This document shows, piece by piece, positions 8,248-15,616 of a DNA stretch of 19,539 nucleotides (within the stretch, counting starts at the first letter, position 1; each line of letters opens with the position of its first letter). Made by a program: the position numbers and the translations under genes. The stretch comes from Oligoflexia bacterium (GTDB taxonomy: Bacteria > Bdellovibrionota > UBA1018), in the NCBI GenBank assembly GCA_903854365.1, contig CAINWE010000157.1:1-19539 (forward strand). The letters run 5' to 3'. The notes beneath the pieces are model-generated. The model was not told where the DNA came from. It was given only the letters and a program-made list of their open reading frames with translations, and searched no databases.

Positions 8248-9068
8248 GACTGTCGGGATTGAATCAACCGATCCGTCATTTCAACAAAGCCGCCGCCACA
8301 AGCCTGCGAAGTGATCCAGGTCGGACGGGCCTGAAGCTGGTCCAAATATTTTTTTACATTCGCAACTCCCACAGAGCGCTGAAAGCTTGCAAACAAGGGT
8401 TCATCATTAGGTGAGTCACCGACATAAAGCCAACGATCGGCAGCAGGCGCTCCCTGCGCCTCAGCGCTGCTGAGCCAAAACTCGAAGCCCTTTTTCTTAT
8501 CGTAATCCCCGAACCAAATATTTACGTGAATACTCGAGAGCTTCGCATGCGCGCCCGCGCCCCGACAAAAATCGAGCAACCTCTGAACTGCCTCGGGATG
8601 CCAAGGCTCGACATCCTCACAAATATCGATCGCCAAATCCCACTCCCGATAAGCTTGGTCCGAAGCCACTTGAGCCTTTGGAAATTGAGCTTGAATCTCT
8701 GATCTCAACCGCCCCAAACGCTCATGAAGTTCAAAATCTGAATGCCCCTTGGGAGTGTCCAACCTTTGCCGCGAGACCTTCCGACTCGACGAGGCCCCCT
8801 TCAAAAAAAACGTAAACGCCCCGTTTTCTCCAATCACCGCATCGACGGGCCAAAATCGAGCAATTAAATCACACCAACCGGCTGGGCGTCCCGTAATCGG
8901 AACGACGAAAAAACCCGCTTCCTTGAGTCGCCAAAGCGCCTGGTAGGCCTCAGGCTCGAGCTTACCCTCGGTGGAAAGGGTATCATCAATATCGAGACAA
9001 ACCCCTTGGATGCTTCTTAACTCAGTCAGCTGGGCCTTTTCGAAAGGATCGGGCATGAAACGTGGCAC
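8244..9068 (-). CDS. HAD-superfamily phosphatase (Cof/sugar-phosphatase type)
   Basis: A 274-residue haloacid-dehalogenase-type hydrolase. Motif I is LDIDDT (Asp26 nucleophile, Asp28 acid/base), motif II VPITGRP (residues 56-62, Thr59), and motif IV GDSPNDEPLF (217-226). The large cap between motifs II and IV fits the type IIB (Cof, sucrose-phosphatase, mannosyl-phosphoglycerate phosphatase) subgroup, so a sugar phosphate is the likeliest substrate class; the exact substrate is unknown. GTG at 9068 is preferred as start because AAGGAG lies 8 bases ahead of it, whereas the ATG at 9056 has no ribosome binding site. The start lies 43 bases inside the CDF transporter gene, so it is the distal, coupled gene of that operon. 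Its 3' end overlaps pdxH tail to tail by 4 bases. Confidence 0.88.
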   Translation of the reverse strand: MPRFMPDPFEKAQLTELRSIQGVCLDIDDTLSTEGKLEPEAYQALWRLKEAGFFVVPITGRPAGWCDLIARFWPVDAVIGENGAFTFFLKGASSSRKVSRQRLDTPKGHSDFELHERLGRLRSEIQAQFPKAQVASDQAYREWDLAIDICEDVEPWHPEAVQRLLDFCRGAGAHAKLSSIHVNIWFGDYDKKKGFEFWLSSAEAQGAPAADRWLYVGDSPNDEPLFASFQRSVGVANVKKYLDQLQARPTWITSQACGGGFVEMTDRLIQSRQS

Positions 9069-9943
9069 TGGATTTTCTCCTTCTCGCAGGGTTCAACGTG
9101 AATATTGACCGAGGTTTCATAAAAAATTCCAGACAGCTTCGCCTCCATTTGATCACAAACGGAGTGAGAATCCTCGACAGTCATTTGCCCACAAACCACG
9201 AGATGAAAATCGATATGACGAGTAGCCCCACTTTTTCGGGTCCTCAAATCGTGAATATCCAAGGATGGCGCCCGAAACCCACTTAGGAGCGCCCAAATTT
9301 GCTGAACTTCATTCTCGGGTAACTTCGTATCGGTCAGTTCTAAGACCGCGCCGCGAACTTGAATCAAAGATACATACACAATATAGATGGCCACCGAAAA
9401 AGCAATCAAAGAATCCAACCAAAGCCAATCTGTCAAACGGAGCAAAACCAAACCCAAAATTACGGCAACCGAGGAGATCACATCAGACAAGAAATGAAGA
9501 GCATTGACATGCAACGCAGTGCTCTCCGTCTGCCCAGCAACGCGGGAATTATGTAAATAAACAAAATAACTCAACCCGATCGATACCACCATCACCGCTA
9601 CCGCTAATATCGGGTAGCGCACGGATTGTGGGTGAAGGAGATGATCTACACCCTCAAAAAAAATCAGCGCCGCGGCGAACACCAAAAGAAGCGACTCGAT
9701 CAAACTCGAAAGGGTTTCAATCTTACCATGACCAAACGGATGATCTGCGTCCGCCGGCTTAGCCGCTTCTCGAACCGAAAAAAACGAGATCGCCGCCGAA
9801 ACGAGGTCTAACCCCGAATGAATCCCCTCAGATAAAACACCCACAGAATGAGAAAACCAAGCGGCAGCCAATTTCAGAGCAGTCAGAACTAAAGTAGCAC
9901 CGAGAGCGAGCGAGGCAGCCTGATTTCTGGCCTTAAGGGTAAT
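9026..9943 (-). CDS. Cation diffusion facilitator (CDF) metal transporter, ATT start
   Basis: A proton-coupled exporter of Zn, Fe or similar divalent metals in the inner membrane. From the ATT at 9943 the protein has 305 residues. Helix 2 has HxxxD (H42, D46) and helix 5 HxxxD (H150, D154), the transport-site pattern; DHPFGHGKIE (67-76) is the family loop motif. A cytoplasmic C-terminal domain ends in NIHVEP. Conventional start codons are absent before a TTG at 9871, but the 24 codons upstream encode KARNQAASLALGATLVLTAL, the normal CDF first helix. An in-frame stop closes the frame further upstream, and AGGAGG (9952-9957) sits exactly 8 bases before the ATT. I therefore place the start at ATT, as in E. 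coli infC and pcnB. It overlaps the upstream gene by 11 bases and the HAD gene by 43. Confidence 0.88.
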   Translation of the reverse strand: MTLKARNQAASLALGATLVLTALKLAAAWFSHSVGVLSEGIHSGLDLVSAAISFFSVREAAKPADADHPFGHGKIETLSSLIESLLLVFAAALIFFEGVDHLLHPQSVRYPILAVAVMVVSIGLSYFVYLHNSRVAGQTESTALHVNALHFLSDVISSVAVILGLVLLRLTDWLWLDSLIAFSVAIYIVYVSLIQVRGAVLELTDTKLPENEVQQIWALLSGFRAPSLDIHDLRTRKSGATRHIDFHLVVCGQMTVEDSHSVCDQMEAKLSGIFYETSVNIHVEPCEKEKIQCHVSCPILSKRPS

Positions 9944-10610
9944 AAGAGATCCCTCCTGAGATTCCAGTATCTGCCGAGATCAAGCCCACGGTCAACTCAA
10001 GGACGCTTCGCAAGTGGGGATTGTGAACAAAAATCGACCCCATCGAAAGAGAGGTGATCGCTTGATATCGTCCACCACCCAGCGCAAGGCCGAGAGGGAT
10101 CGCAACAAAAGGTTCGGCTGCCTTAATCCAATCGGAGGTTACCGTAAAATTTTTGTGAGCATACGCAAAACCCGTGATCTCCATCGTCGTGCCTGCCGAT
10201 CGCTGCACCAGCAAGGCCTGGCCACCAAAGCCGACGCCAGGCTGCTTTCCGGCATCCGGAAAAACGTCAAAGGTCATTGCGCCACCGAGGCGAAATCCTC
10301 TGGCCCCTGAACCGGTACCCAAAATTCCAGTGAGGTTCGAGGATTCTGACATCCCGTGGGTATAACGCAAATTCATCCCAAAGCTCCCACCCCGATCAAA
10401 CATGACTTCTGGCTCTAGGCCCAAAGTATATTGATCCTGTGGGATATAATGAGGCATCGTAAAAAAACCAGCCTGCGCGAGCACCGGCACAATTCCTGCG
10501 CCAGAGGCCAGCGCAATCGCTCGCACCAGACGAACCGAACCTTGCAAACTCGCTTTACTACTCCACTGAAAACTCGACTGATACTTTGACTTGATGGACG
10601 ATAGTTTCAT
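9933..10610 (-). CDS. Exported outer-membrane-like protein of unknown function
   Basis: A 225-residue protein. A long N-terminal stretch (about 30 residues, basic and polar) precedes a hydrophobic segment that ends in VLAQA, giving a predicted signal-peptidase I cleavage after Ala47. The mature part is rich in Gly, Ser and aromatic residues in alternating patterns and ends in an aromatic pair (YYP), suggesting a small beta-barrel or surface protein; this is inference, and no family was recognised. GGAGGG lies 5 bases before the ATG. It is the first gene of an operon with the CDF transporter, whose start it overlaps by 11 bases, then the HAD phosphatase. A metal-related or envelope role is possible from context only. 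Confidence 0.75.
   Translation of the reverse strand: MKLSSIKSKYQSSFQWSSKASLQGSVRLVRAIALASGAGIVPVLAQAGFFTMPHYIPQDQYTLGLEPEVMFDRGGSFGMNLRYTHGMSESSNLTGILGTGSGARGFRLGGAMTFDVFPDAGKQPGVGFGGQALLVQRSAGTTMEITGFAYAHKNFTVTSDWIKAAEPFVAIPLGLALGGGRYQAITSLSMGSIFVHNPHLRSVLELTVGLISADTGISGGISYYP
9952..9957 (-). promoter_or_regulatory. Shine-Dalgarno AGGAGG that decides the ATT start
   Basis: A full-consensus AGGAGG on the minus strand, inside the last codons of the upstream outer-membrane-like gene. The spacer to the ATT at 9941-9943 is 8 bases. There is no ATG, GTG or TTG in frame within reach, so the site points to ATT as the initiation codon of the CDF gene. Confidence 0.75.
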
Positions 10611-10653
10611 AACAACCCTCCGGATGACTCCAGGTTACAGACAGCCAAACTCT

Positions 10654-10681
10654 CCTATAAGTCCTTCTAGCCCGCCTGCAA
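10654..10681 (-). promoter_or_regulatory. Candidate promoter of the OMP-CDF-HAD operon
   Basis: On the minus strand TTGCAG (10676-10681) and TATAGG (10654-10659) are separated by 16 bases and lie about 45 bases before the ATG at 10610. An overlapping TTGACT (10681-10686) is a better -35 match but would be 21 bases from this -10 box. Confidence 0.4.
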
Positions 10682-10715
10682 GTCAACGATTTTTTGAGGA
10701 AAACTACTGCTCCGT

Positions 10716-10741
10716 CCCCAAAACTTCCCCCCAAAACTTCC
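10716..10741. repeat. Perfect tandem 13-bp repeat next to the deaminase promoter
   Basis: CCCCAAAACTTCC occurs twice head to tail (10716-10728 and 10729-10741) with no mismatch. The second copy ends one base before the predicted -35 box of the deaminase gene. It sits in the 170-bp gap between two divergent promoters, the place expected for an activator or repressor site. Confidence 0.6.
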
Positions 10742-10742
10742 C

Positions 10743-10771
10743 TTGATCCGAAGTACTAAATACCCTATGAC
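10743..10771 (+). promoter_or_regulatory. Candidate promoter of the deaminase gene
   Basis: TTGATC (10743-10748) and TATGAC (10766-10771) are 17 bases apart, each matching four of six sigma70 consensus positions. The start site would fall about 2-3 bases before the ATG at 10781, which has no Shine-Dalgarno, so the message may be leaderless. Confidence 0.45.
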
Positions 10772-10780
10772 AAAGACCTG

Positions 10781-11731
10781 ATGGGCTCCCTGGAACGAAT
10801 CAATGGCCTCTTGGAATCTTTCGGGGCCCCCTCCCTCAACAATCCCGATTTCTCGATCTCATTTTTGACCGTGCCCTACTCGGCTCTCACCCCTAGCCCG
10901 GCGACGCTTGGAGTTGATTTAGCGCTCCTGTATGCGACCCATCCTGTTCGACACGAAAATCCCTTAATTGACTTCAACCCCAGTCACCCCACGGAGCCGT
11001 TCAGCTCAATCACCCAGCTCATTCAAGGAGTTTATGAGAACTACCCCGATCAGGCACGATGGATTTGCCGCTCGAGGATCTACACAACTCAACCTCACTT
11101 GATGCCTTTTTGTCGCGGTATGGTCCGAGTTGCCGCAAAGCGGGTGACGCCTCTCCTCCAAGCACCGGATCTCGAGATCAGCCCCACACCTCTCCAGGCA
11201 TTCGACGTTACTCCCAAGAAAGCGAAGGCAAAGCACCTCTCCCACTCGGTGGAAAACCTGAACCCTCGATCCCTCCAGGACTGGATGACCTGGGCGAATC
11301 AAGCTGCCAAAAACCTACCCCGTCACGCAATTCGACATCAAAGTGACCGACCTATTGTCGCTCTCCTCTTACTCCCTCAGCAGGATGGCAGAAATTATGA
11401 TCTCAGGGCCGCGGCTTACAACCAAAATGCAAGAAACAGAACCCTACATGCCGAGGTCAACCTCATCCAAAACTGGTTTCGCGACACTCACCAACTCATT
11501 CCAGCCGGAGCAGTCGTCTTGACCACCCTCAAACCTTGTAAAATGTGTGCAGCCTTAATCTGGCAATGCAGCCAAGACCGTCCTTCGTTACAGGTCTTCT
11601 ATTCTGAAATGGATCCTGGCAAGTACGCTCAAAATACGGCTTTAGAACCATACACGTTGGACCGTGAACTCGCATCCGCGGACCGAGCCGAGCGAGAACT
11701 GGAGATCATGAAGCCACTATTTTCGAGCTGA
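10781..11731 (+). CDS. Bd3614-like nucleotide/nucleic-acid deaminase
   Basis: A 316-residue protein. The C-terminal domain (about 190-300) carries the zinc-deaminase signature: HAEVNLI (His223, catalytic Glu225) and TLKPCKMC (Cys253, Cys256), the HxE and PCxxC motifs of the cytidine-deaminase-like fold. The N-terminal 180 residues match no common deaminase and look like a separate domain. This arrangement resembles the family prototyped by Bdellovibrio Bd3614 (Pfam Bd3614_N plus Bd3614-deam, recalled from memory and not searched). The substrate, free nucleotide or nucleic acid, is unknown. There is no Shine-Dalgarno before ATG 10781. A four-codon minigene (ATG at 10767) ends in TGATG overlapping it. 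The 3' end overlaps the opposite-strand gene by 15 bases. Confidence 0.75.
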   Translation: MGSLERINGLLESFGAPSLNNPDFSISFLTVPYSALTPSPATLGVDLALLYATHPVRHENPLIDFNPSHPTEPFSSITQLIQGVYENYPDQARWICRSRIYTTQPHLMPFCRGMVRVAAKRVTPLLQAPDLEISPTPLQAFDVTPKKAKAKHLSHSVENLNPRSLQDWMTWANQAAKNLPRHAIRHQSDRPIVALLLLPQQDGRNYDLRAAAYNQNARNRTLHAEVNLIQNWFRDTHQLIPAGAVVLTTLKPCKMCAALIWQCSQDRPSLQVFYSEMDPGKYAQNTALEPYTLDRELASADRAERELEIMKPLFSS

Positions 11732-12115
11732 CTTTTTGACTGACTTAGCCGCCTTAGGCTTTTTGGTCCGCGCTTGAGTCGAAGGGGATTTCTTGGCTTT
11801 TGGAGCCGCGTCGTCGCCCAAAAATGGAATCGCAACAGCGTCTACCATTTCATTCTCGACTTCCTTCTGACTCAAACCCAAGTTATGCAAAAACTTGAAA
11901 AACTGCTCTTCTTTACCGATCGTGAAGCTCACCGTGACGCCATCGCCCTCAGCAACTTTCATCACTTCTTCCATCATTTTCTTCAAATTTGCGGCAGAAG
12001 AAAACGTGAAAATATCGCCACCTTCCAGGCGGCCCTTCTCATCAGAAAACTCATACCGAAAATAAATAGGACTTTTAGCCTTTGCCACTGACTTCTTCTC
12101 AACTTTTTTACTCAT
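11717..12115 (-). CDS. Small protein with Lys/Ala-rich basic tail, unknown function
   Basis: A 132-residue protein. Residues 1-15 are basic. About 16-100 form a compact mixed alpha/beta domain (PIYFRYEFSDEKG, then MMEEVMKVAEGDGVTVSFTIGKEEQFFKFLHNLG) with no family I recognise. From about residue 105 to the end the chain is dominated by Lys, Ala, Ser and Pro, like the tails of histone-H1-like or other nucleic-acid-binding bacterial proteins, so binding to DNA or RNA is a possible inference. The gene has a near-consensus promoter and an AGGA ribosome binding site 6 bases ahead of the ATG, which suggests strong expression. It converges on the deaminase gene, overlapping its last 15 bases. Confidence 0.75.
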   Translation of the reverse strand: MSKKVEKKSVAKAKSPIYFRYEFSDEKGRLEGGDIFTFSSAANLKKMMEEVMKVAEGDGVTVSFTIGKEEQFFKFLHNLGLSQKEVENEMVDAVAIPFLGDDAAPKAKKSPSTQARTKKPKAAKSVKKSARK

Positions 12116-12142
12116 GGAACTTCCTTTTTATAAAAGCTGGAA

Positions 12143-12171
12143 TTCATATCTTGCCGCTGCTTTTTTGTCAA
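12143..12171 (-). promoter_or_regulatory. Strong sigma70-type promoter
   Basis: On the minus strand a perfect TTGACA (12166-12171) and TATGAA (12143-12148) are separated by exactly 17 bases, about 28 bases before the ATG of the basic-tail protein. It is the best promoter match in the window. Confidence 0.8.
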
Positions 12172-12343
12172 GTAATGAAACCTAGATGACTGGAGGTGCA
12201 TGGGGCAGGCAAATCCGGAGATTTGAGTACGTAAGGGGCGGATCACACCTACAGCATCAAGCGCCGGCTTGCTCTCGCCATAAACTGCGAGGATTGCGCC
12301 AAGGATCTTGTTCAATCGAAGCGGTCCGAGGAGGTACACGGCG
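12172..12343. other. Intergenic region, no supported gene
   Basis: These 172 bases lie between the glucoamylase stop and the promoter of the basic-tail gene. A small hairpin CAAATC-CGGA-GATTTG occurs at 12210-12225 without a T-run. A 75-codon minus-strand frame crosses it but has no ribosome binding site and runs through the promoter. I see no terminator for the glucan operon. Confidence 0.4.
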
Positions 12344-14296
12344 CTAAATCAATGAGCCATCCCAAATTTGGGCTTCACACTTGCGCCGGATTGCTTCTTC
12401 GACAAAAAGCAAAAACATGGCATGAGACCAACCTAACGGGATGACCCAGCACGGCTGACCCGACTCTCGATGAACCTGCTCTGGAAAAAGCCCGAGAACT
12501 GTCGATTTAGACATGCTCCATTGAAAGGCTTCTCGAGCCTCATCCCAATTCCCGAGAGTCATTTCTACATAAGCGAGCCAGAGAGTTGTAAGAACCCAAG
12601 GATTCCCGCCCCGATAGTGATCCCCCTCATATCGAAACACCCCCCCCACGGAATGACACCAAAGTCGTGAACGCACCTTCTCAACCAGACGACGCGCACT
12701 CGGATGATCGTGACGGATCACTCCAAATGGTCGAATCAAACCCAGGAGCGAAACATCCATCGCCTGATCCCAATACTGCTTAGAAATATAAGACCGCTGA
12801 ATCGGGCCTTCGGCAGGAACAAAGCGATCCAGAATTAAATGAGAAATTCTTTTTCCGAGGTCATGGTAGTGAACCTGGGCATTCGTCTCCATGAGTTCAC
12901 CTGCCAAAAAGGATCCCGTCAAAAAGGCGGATGCCACAGCCCCGAGAGAATAAGCATGAATCCCCATGCGCTCTTCCCACAAGTCATGAGACTCCAATCC
13001 CATCCCGTCCTCCGTCGAGTGAAATTCCTCCAAGAATCTAAGCCCCTTTTCGAGAGTCGGCCAAAAAGTCTCTAGCCAGAGATGATCCCTCGTTCGTCGA
13101 AAGTGAAGATAGGCAGCACTCAAAACCGTAGCAGGCTCATCAATTTGAATGCGACCCCAGCTTGGCCCTGCATGCCCTGTCGCTAAATAGCGCTGCCACC
13201 ACGCCCCGGAAACATCTTGCGTATCCGTCAGAAATCGAAAGTAGTGTTCGACTCGATCTCGAAAACCGAAAGCTCCGAGAGCCGAGGCTAAGTATGCCCC
13301 ATCTCGTGGCCAGCTATAGCCATACCCTCCAGAGAGGCGAGAGTGAGGATCTACCTCAGCTGCCGCAAGAAGCGCCCCAGTTTTTGCATCTTGAAGCGCA
13401 TGCAAGACGTCAATCGAACGCTCACATAGAAAACGAACTCGTTCATTCTTGATTTGATCCAGCATCGATAAAGCTGGCGCATAGCGCCGCTTGACCATCC
13501 CCTCGACCATTTGAAAATAGCGTCGGGTCGAAATATGCCTCAACGATTGAATGAGATGCCCTAAATGCGCTTCGCTCTCCGCACAAATCAGGAGAAATTC
13601 AAGACTGTCGTCAGGCCCAACGGCAAAAGCTCCCCAGGTGCCGCAGCCTTGAACCACATGATCCCACCCTCGTTGAACCGGACCTCCAGGAAAACCCCAG
13701 AGGTCACCGCCGTGGATCGGAACACTGATTTTCTCACCCGACCAGAGCCGATACCGCTCCGCATCTCCCAAATGCCCGACTCGTTCCCACTGCACTTTGG
13801 ATCGACCAATGATGCCCAGCCAGCGCCTCCCGCGATGATGCACGATCCCATTGAAGACCGGATGATAGAGCGAGCAGTGCGCAGAGGTCGTGTACCCCAT
13901 CCAAGGAACGGATTGATGGAGTAATCCGGCTCGCTCGCCTAAAATTTTCCATTGATCGAGAAGAATCGGCTCAGTGGGATGAATCGCTAAACGGCGCGTC
14001 ATTTTAAGCGGACGAGACCGATGATAATACTCGACCCCAAACACCTGTGAACCTGGACTCAGCTGCATCCGAATGTCAAAATTCCCGGCATGAATTGGGA
14101 TCATCTCCGGCGCTCCCGCCTGATGCTCAGGCCCACCTCCCACGACGACCATTGTTTGATAGACTCCCAAACGCGCCTGCAGTGCATCAATCTGAGGGGA
14201 GAACACTTGCTCAACCTCCCCGCACGCGTCAAAGGTCACCAATAACGTCCCGTTCCCCATCTGCATTTCGGCGATTGGCCGTTGCTCCCAAGACAT
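12344..14296 (-). CDS. GH15 glucoamylase / glucodextranase-type glucosidase
   Basis: A 650-residue enzyme that should release glucose from non-reducing ends of alpha-1,4 (and 1,6) glucans. An N-terminal beta-sandwich region (about 1-265) is followed by the (alpha/alpha)6 catalytic barrel. The barrel shows the family hallmarks GYGYSWPRDGAY (324-335), SWGRIQIDEPAT (379-390), SHDLWEER (436-443; acid Glu441/442) and LFPEQVH (603-609; base Glu606), ending in PLGWSHAMFL. No signal peptide is seen, so it acts in the cytoplasm on stored or imported glucan. GGGAG lies 9 bases before the ATG. It is the last gene of the glucan operon, 42 bases after the GH57 stop. Length is usual for prokaryotic GH15 enzymes. 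Confidence 0.93.
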   Translation of the reverse strand: MSWEQRPIAEMQMGNGTLLVTFDACGEVEQVFSPQIDALQARLGVYQTMVVVGGGPEHQAGAPEMIPIHAGNFDIRMQLSPGSQVFGVEYYHRSRPLKMTRRLAIHPTEPILLDQWKILGERAGLLHQSVPWMGYTTSAHCSLYHPVFNGIVHHRGRRWLGIIGRSKVQWERVGHLGDAERYRLWSGEKISVPIHGGDLWGFPGGPVQRGWDHVVQGCGTWGAFAVGPDDSLEFLLICAESEAHLGHLIQSLRHISTRRYFQMVEGMVKRRYAPALSMLDQIKNERVRFLCERSIDVLHALQDAKTGALLAAAEVDPHSRLSGGYGYSWPRDGAYLASALGAFGFRDRVEHYFRFLTDTQDVSGAWWQRYLATGHAGPSWGRIQIDEPATVLSAAYLHFRRTRDHLWLETFWPTLEKGLRFLEEFHSTEDGMGLESHDLWEERMGIHAYSLGAVASAFLTGSFLAGELMETNAQVHYHDLGKRISHLILDRFVPAEGPIQRSYISKQYWDQAMDVSLLGLIRPFGVIRHDHPSARRLVEKVRSRLWCHSVGGVFRYEGDHYRGGNPWVLTTLWLAYVEMTLGNWDEAREAFQWSMSKSTVLGLFPEQVHRESGQPCWVIPLGWSHAMFLLFVEEAIRRKCEAQIWDGSLI

Positions 14297-14338
14297 AGGA
14301 TTCCGCTCCCTCTGAGAGAATTTAGCCCACGGTCCAAA

Positions 14339-15616
14339 CTAAGCAATACTCAGCTCTCGGACATCGCAGCGCTGAGCCAGGTCAGCCATCACATTCATAT
14401 ACAAGATATGTGCATCGTAAGGACTATCATAAGGATTGAAATATTTATGCACATCTCCATCGGCAAAGTACTTGGTGCACATGTAGTAAAAATGATCGCT
14501 CGTGAGGAGTCGTCGCCAGGTTTCAACCAACTCTTCACCCTCCTCTGCTGGCAGAGTCGCAGCTTTTTTCTTAACCGCAGGCTCCATACGATAGGCTGCT
14601 CGCAACGCGGCATCTTGGATCGGATTACCTTGCCAAGCTGAGAGATCCCTTTCGACATCCGCCCAAGAAAAAGGTTGTGGTGCATCAATCACAAAGCTAT
14701 CCGCCTGCATACTCCCCCGCTCTCGCTCCTGAAGCGCAGCCTGAATTGACTCGGAAGGAGTGACGAAACGAAGGCCTTCCATTCTCAGGAGGCGCTCAGG
14801 GAGGGCTCGCATAAAGTCGAAGATTCCGGTACTCGCCCACTGATGCTCACCAAACGTCTCGTAATCCATGAAAAGTCCGACGTAGGGAACCCCTCCTCTT
14901 GCAGCGACCGGGTTCTCCAAGTCAATCCATCGAATCCAATCGGCGTACTTTTCAGCCGTCAGCGGCCATTGCGACCACGCTCGATCCGAGAAGCGAAAAG
15001 CAATATCATCACTCAGTTTATAGTTTTTCATCAGAGCAACTAACGCATGCGCCCCGGAGATTAAATATTTAAAGAGGGGACTACGCCACCTGAGAATATG
15101 ATCCGCGCCTTCCATCAGCATGCCTTGATACCCCAGCGAATCTACTGCTTGCGCGATCGCATTACTCGCAATCAATTCAGTATTTCTAAAAACCTTAGAA
15201 GGAGCCATCAGCAGACGTGTAGCTTCGCGTCGATGCAGTTCAATTTGGGCCTTAAATTCTTCCTGACTGTAAAGCGCTGCCAAAGAATGGTGCGAAGTTT
15301 CCGATAGAAGCTCGACACAACCCGTGTCAAAAAGCCTTTTGAACGAAACCAGCACCTCAGGAGCGTAGGCCTCCATTTGCTGCAAAGCAGTGAGAGTGAT
15401 CGAAAAAGAGACCTTAAATCGACCTTCATTCTCCTCAATCAGTTCATAAATCAAATCATTCATGGGGAGATAGCACTGATTTGCAACCTTTCTCAAAATG
15501 GACGCATTCTTATCTTGATCAAAGTACTGATGATTCTTCCCCACCTCAAGAAAGCGATAGTATCTCAGTCGCCAAGGCTGATGGACCTGAAAATAAAAAC
15601 AGAGATCAACGGCCAT
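14339..15616 (-). CDS. GH57 alpha-amylase-like glycoside hydrolase
   Basis: A 425-residue retaining glycosidase acting on alpha-glucans. Conserved GH57 regions appear in order: VHQPWRL (11-17), GCVELLSETSHHS (99-111), VFRNTELI (142-149; nucleophile Glu147) and LFMDYETFGEH (248-258; acid Asp251). The size and the HQP start resemble the alpha-amylase branch (MJ1611-like) rather than the longer 4-alpha-glucanotransferases or branching enzymes, but activity within GH57 is hard to predict. No signal peptide is present. GGAGG lies 5 bases before the ATG. It overlaps the end of the glycosyltransferase gene by 11 bases; pairing of a GH57 enzyme with a GT4/GT5-like synthase recurs in bacteria and archaea and suggests joint glucan synthesis and trimming. 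Confidence 0.9.
   Translation of the reverse strand: MAVDLCFYFQVHQPWRLRYYRFLEVGKNHQYFDQDKNASILRKVANQCYLPMNDLIYELIEENEGRFKVSFSITLTALQQMEAYAPEVLVSFKRLFDTGCVELLSETSHHSLAALYSQEEFKAQIELHRREATRLLMAPSKVFRNTELIASNAIAQAVDSLGYQGMLMEGADHILRWRSPLFKYLISGAHALVALMKNYKLSDDIAFRFSDRAWSQWPLTAEKYADWIRWIDLENPVAARGGVPYVGLFMDYETFGEHQWASTGIFDFMRALPERLLRMEGLRFVTPSESIQAALQERERGSMQADSFVIDAPQPFSWADVERDLSAWQGNPIQDAALRAAYRMEPAVKKKAATLPAEEGEELVETWRRLLTSDHFYYMCTKYFADGDVHKYFNPYDSPYDAHILYMNVMADLAQRCDVRELSIA

Noticed and set aside
12112..12339. A 75-codon minus-strand frame between the glucoamylase and basic-tail genes
   Set aside because: No ribosome binding site, and it runs through the strong promoter and into the next gene.
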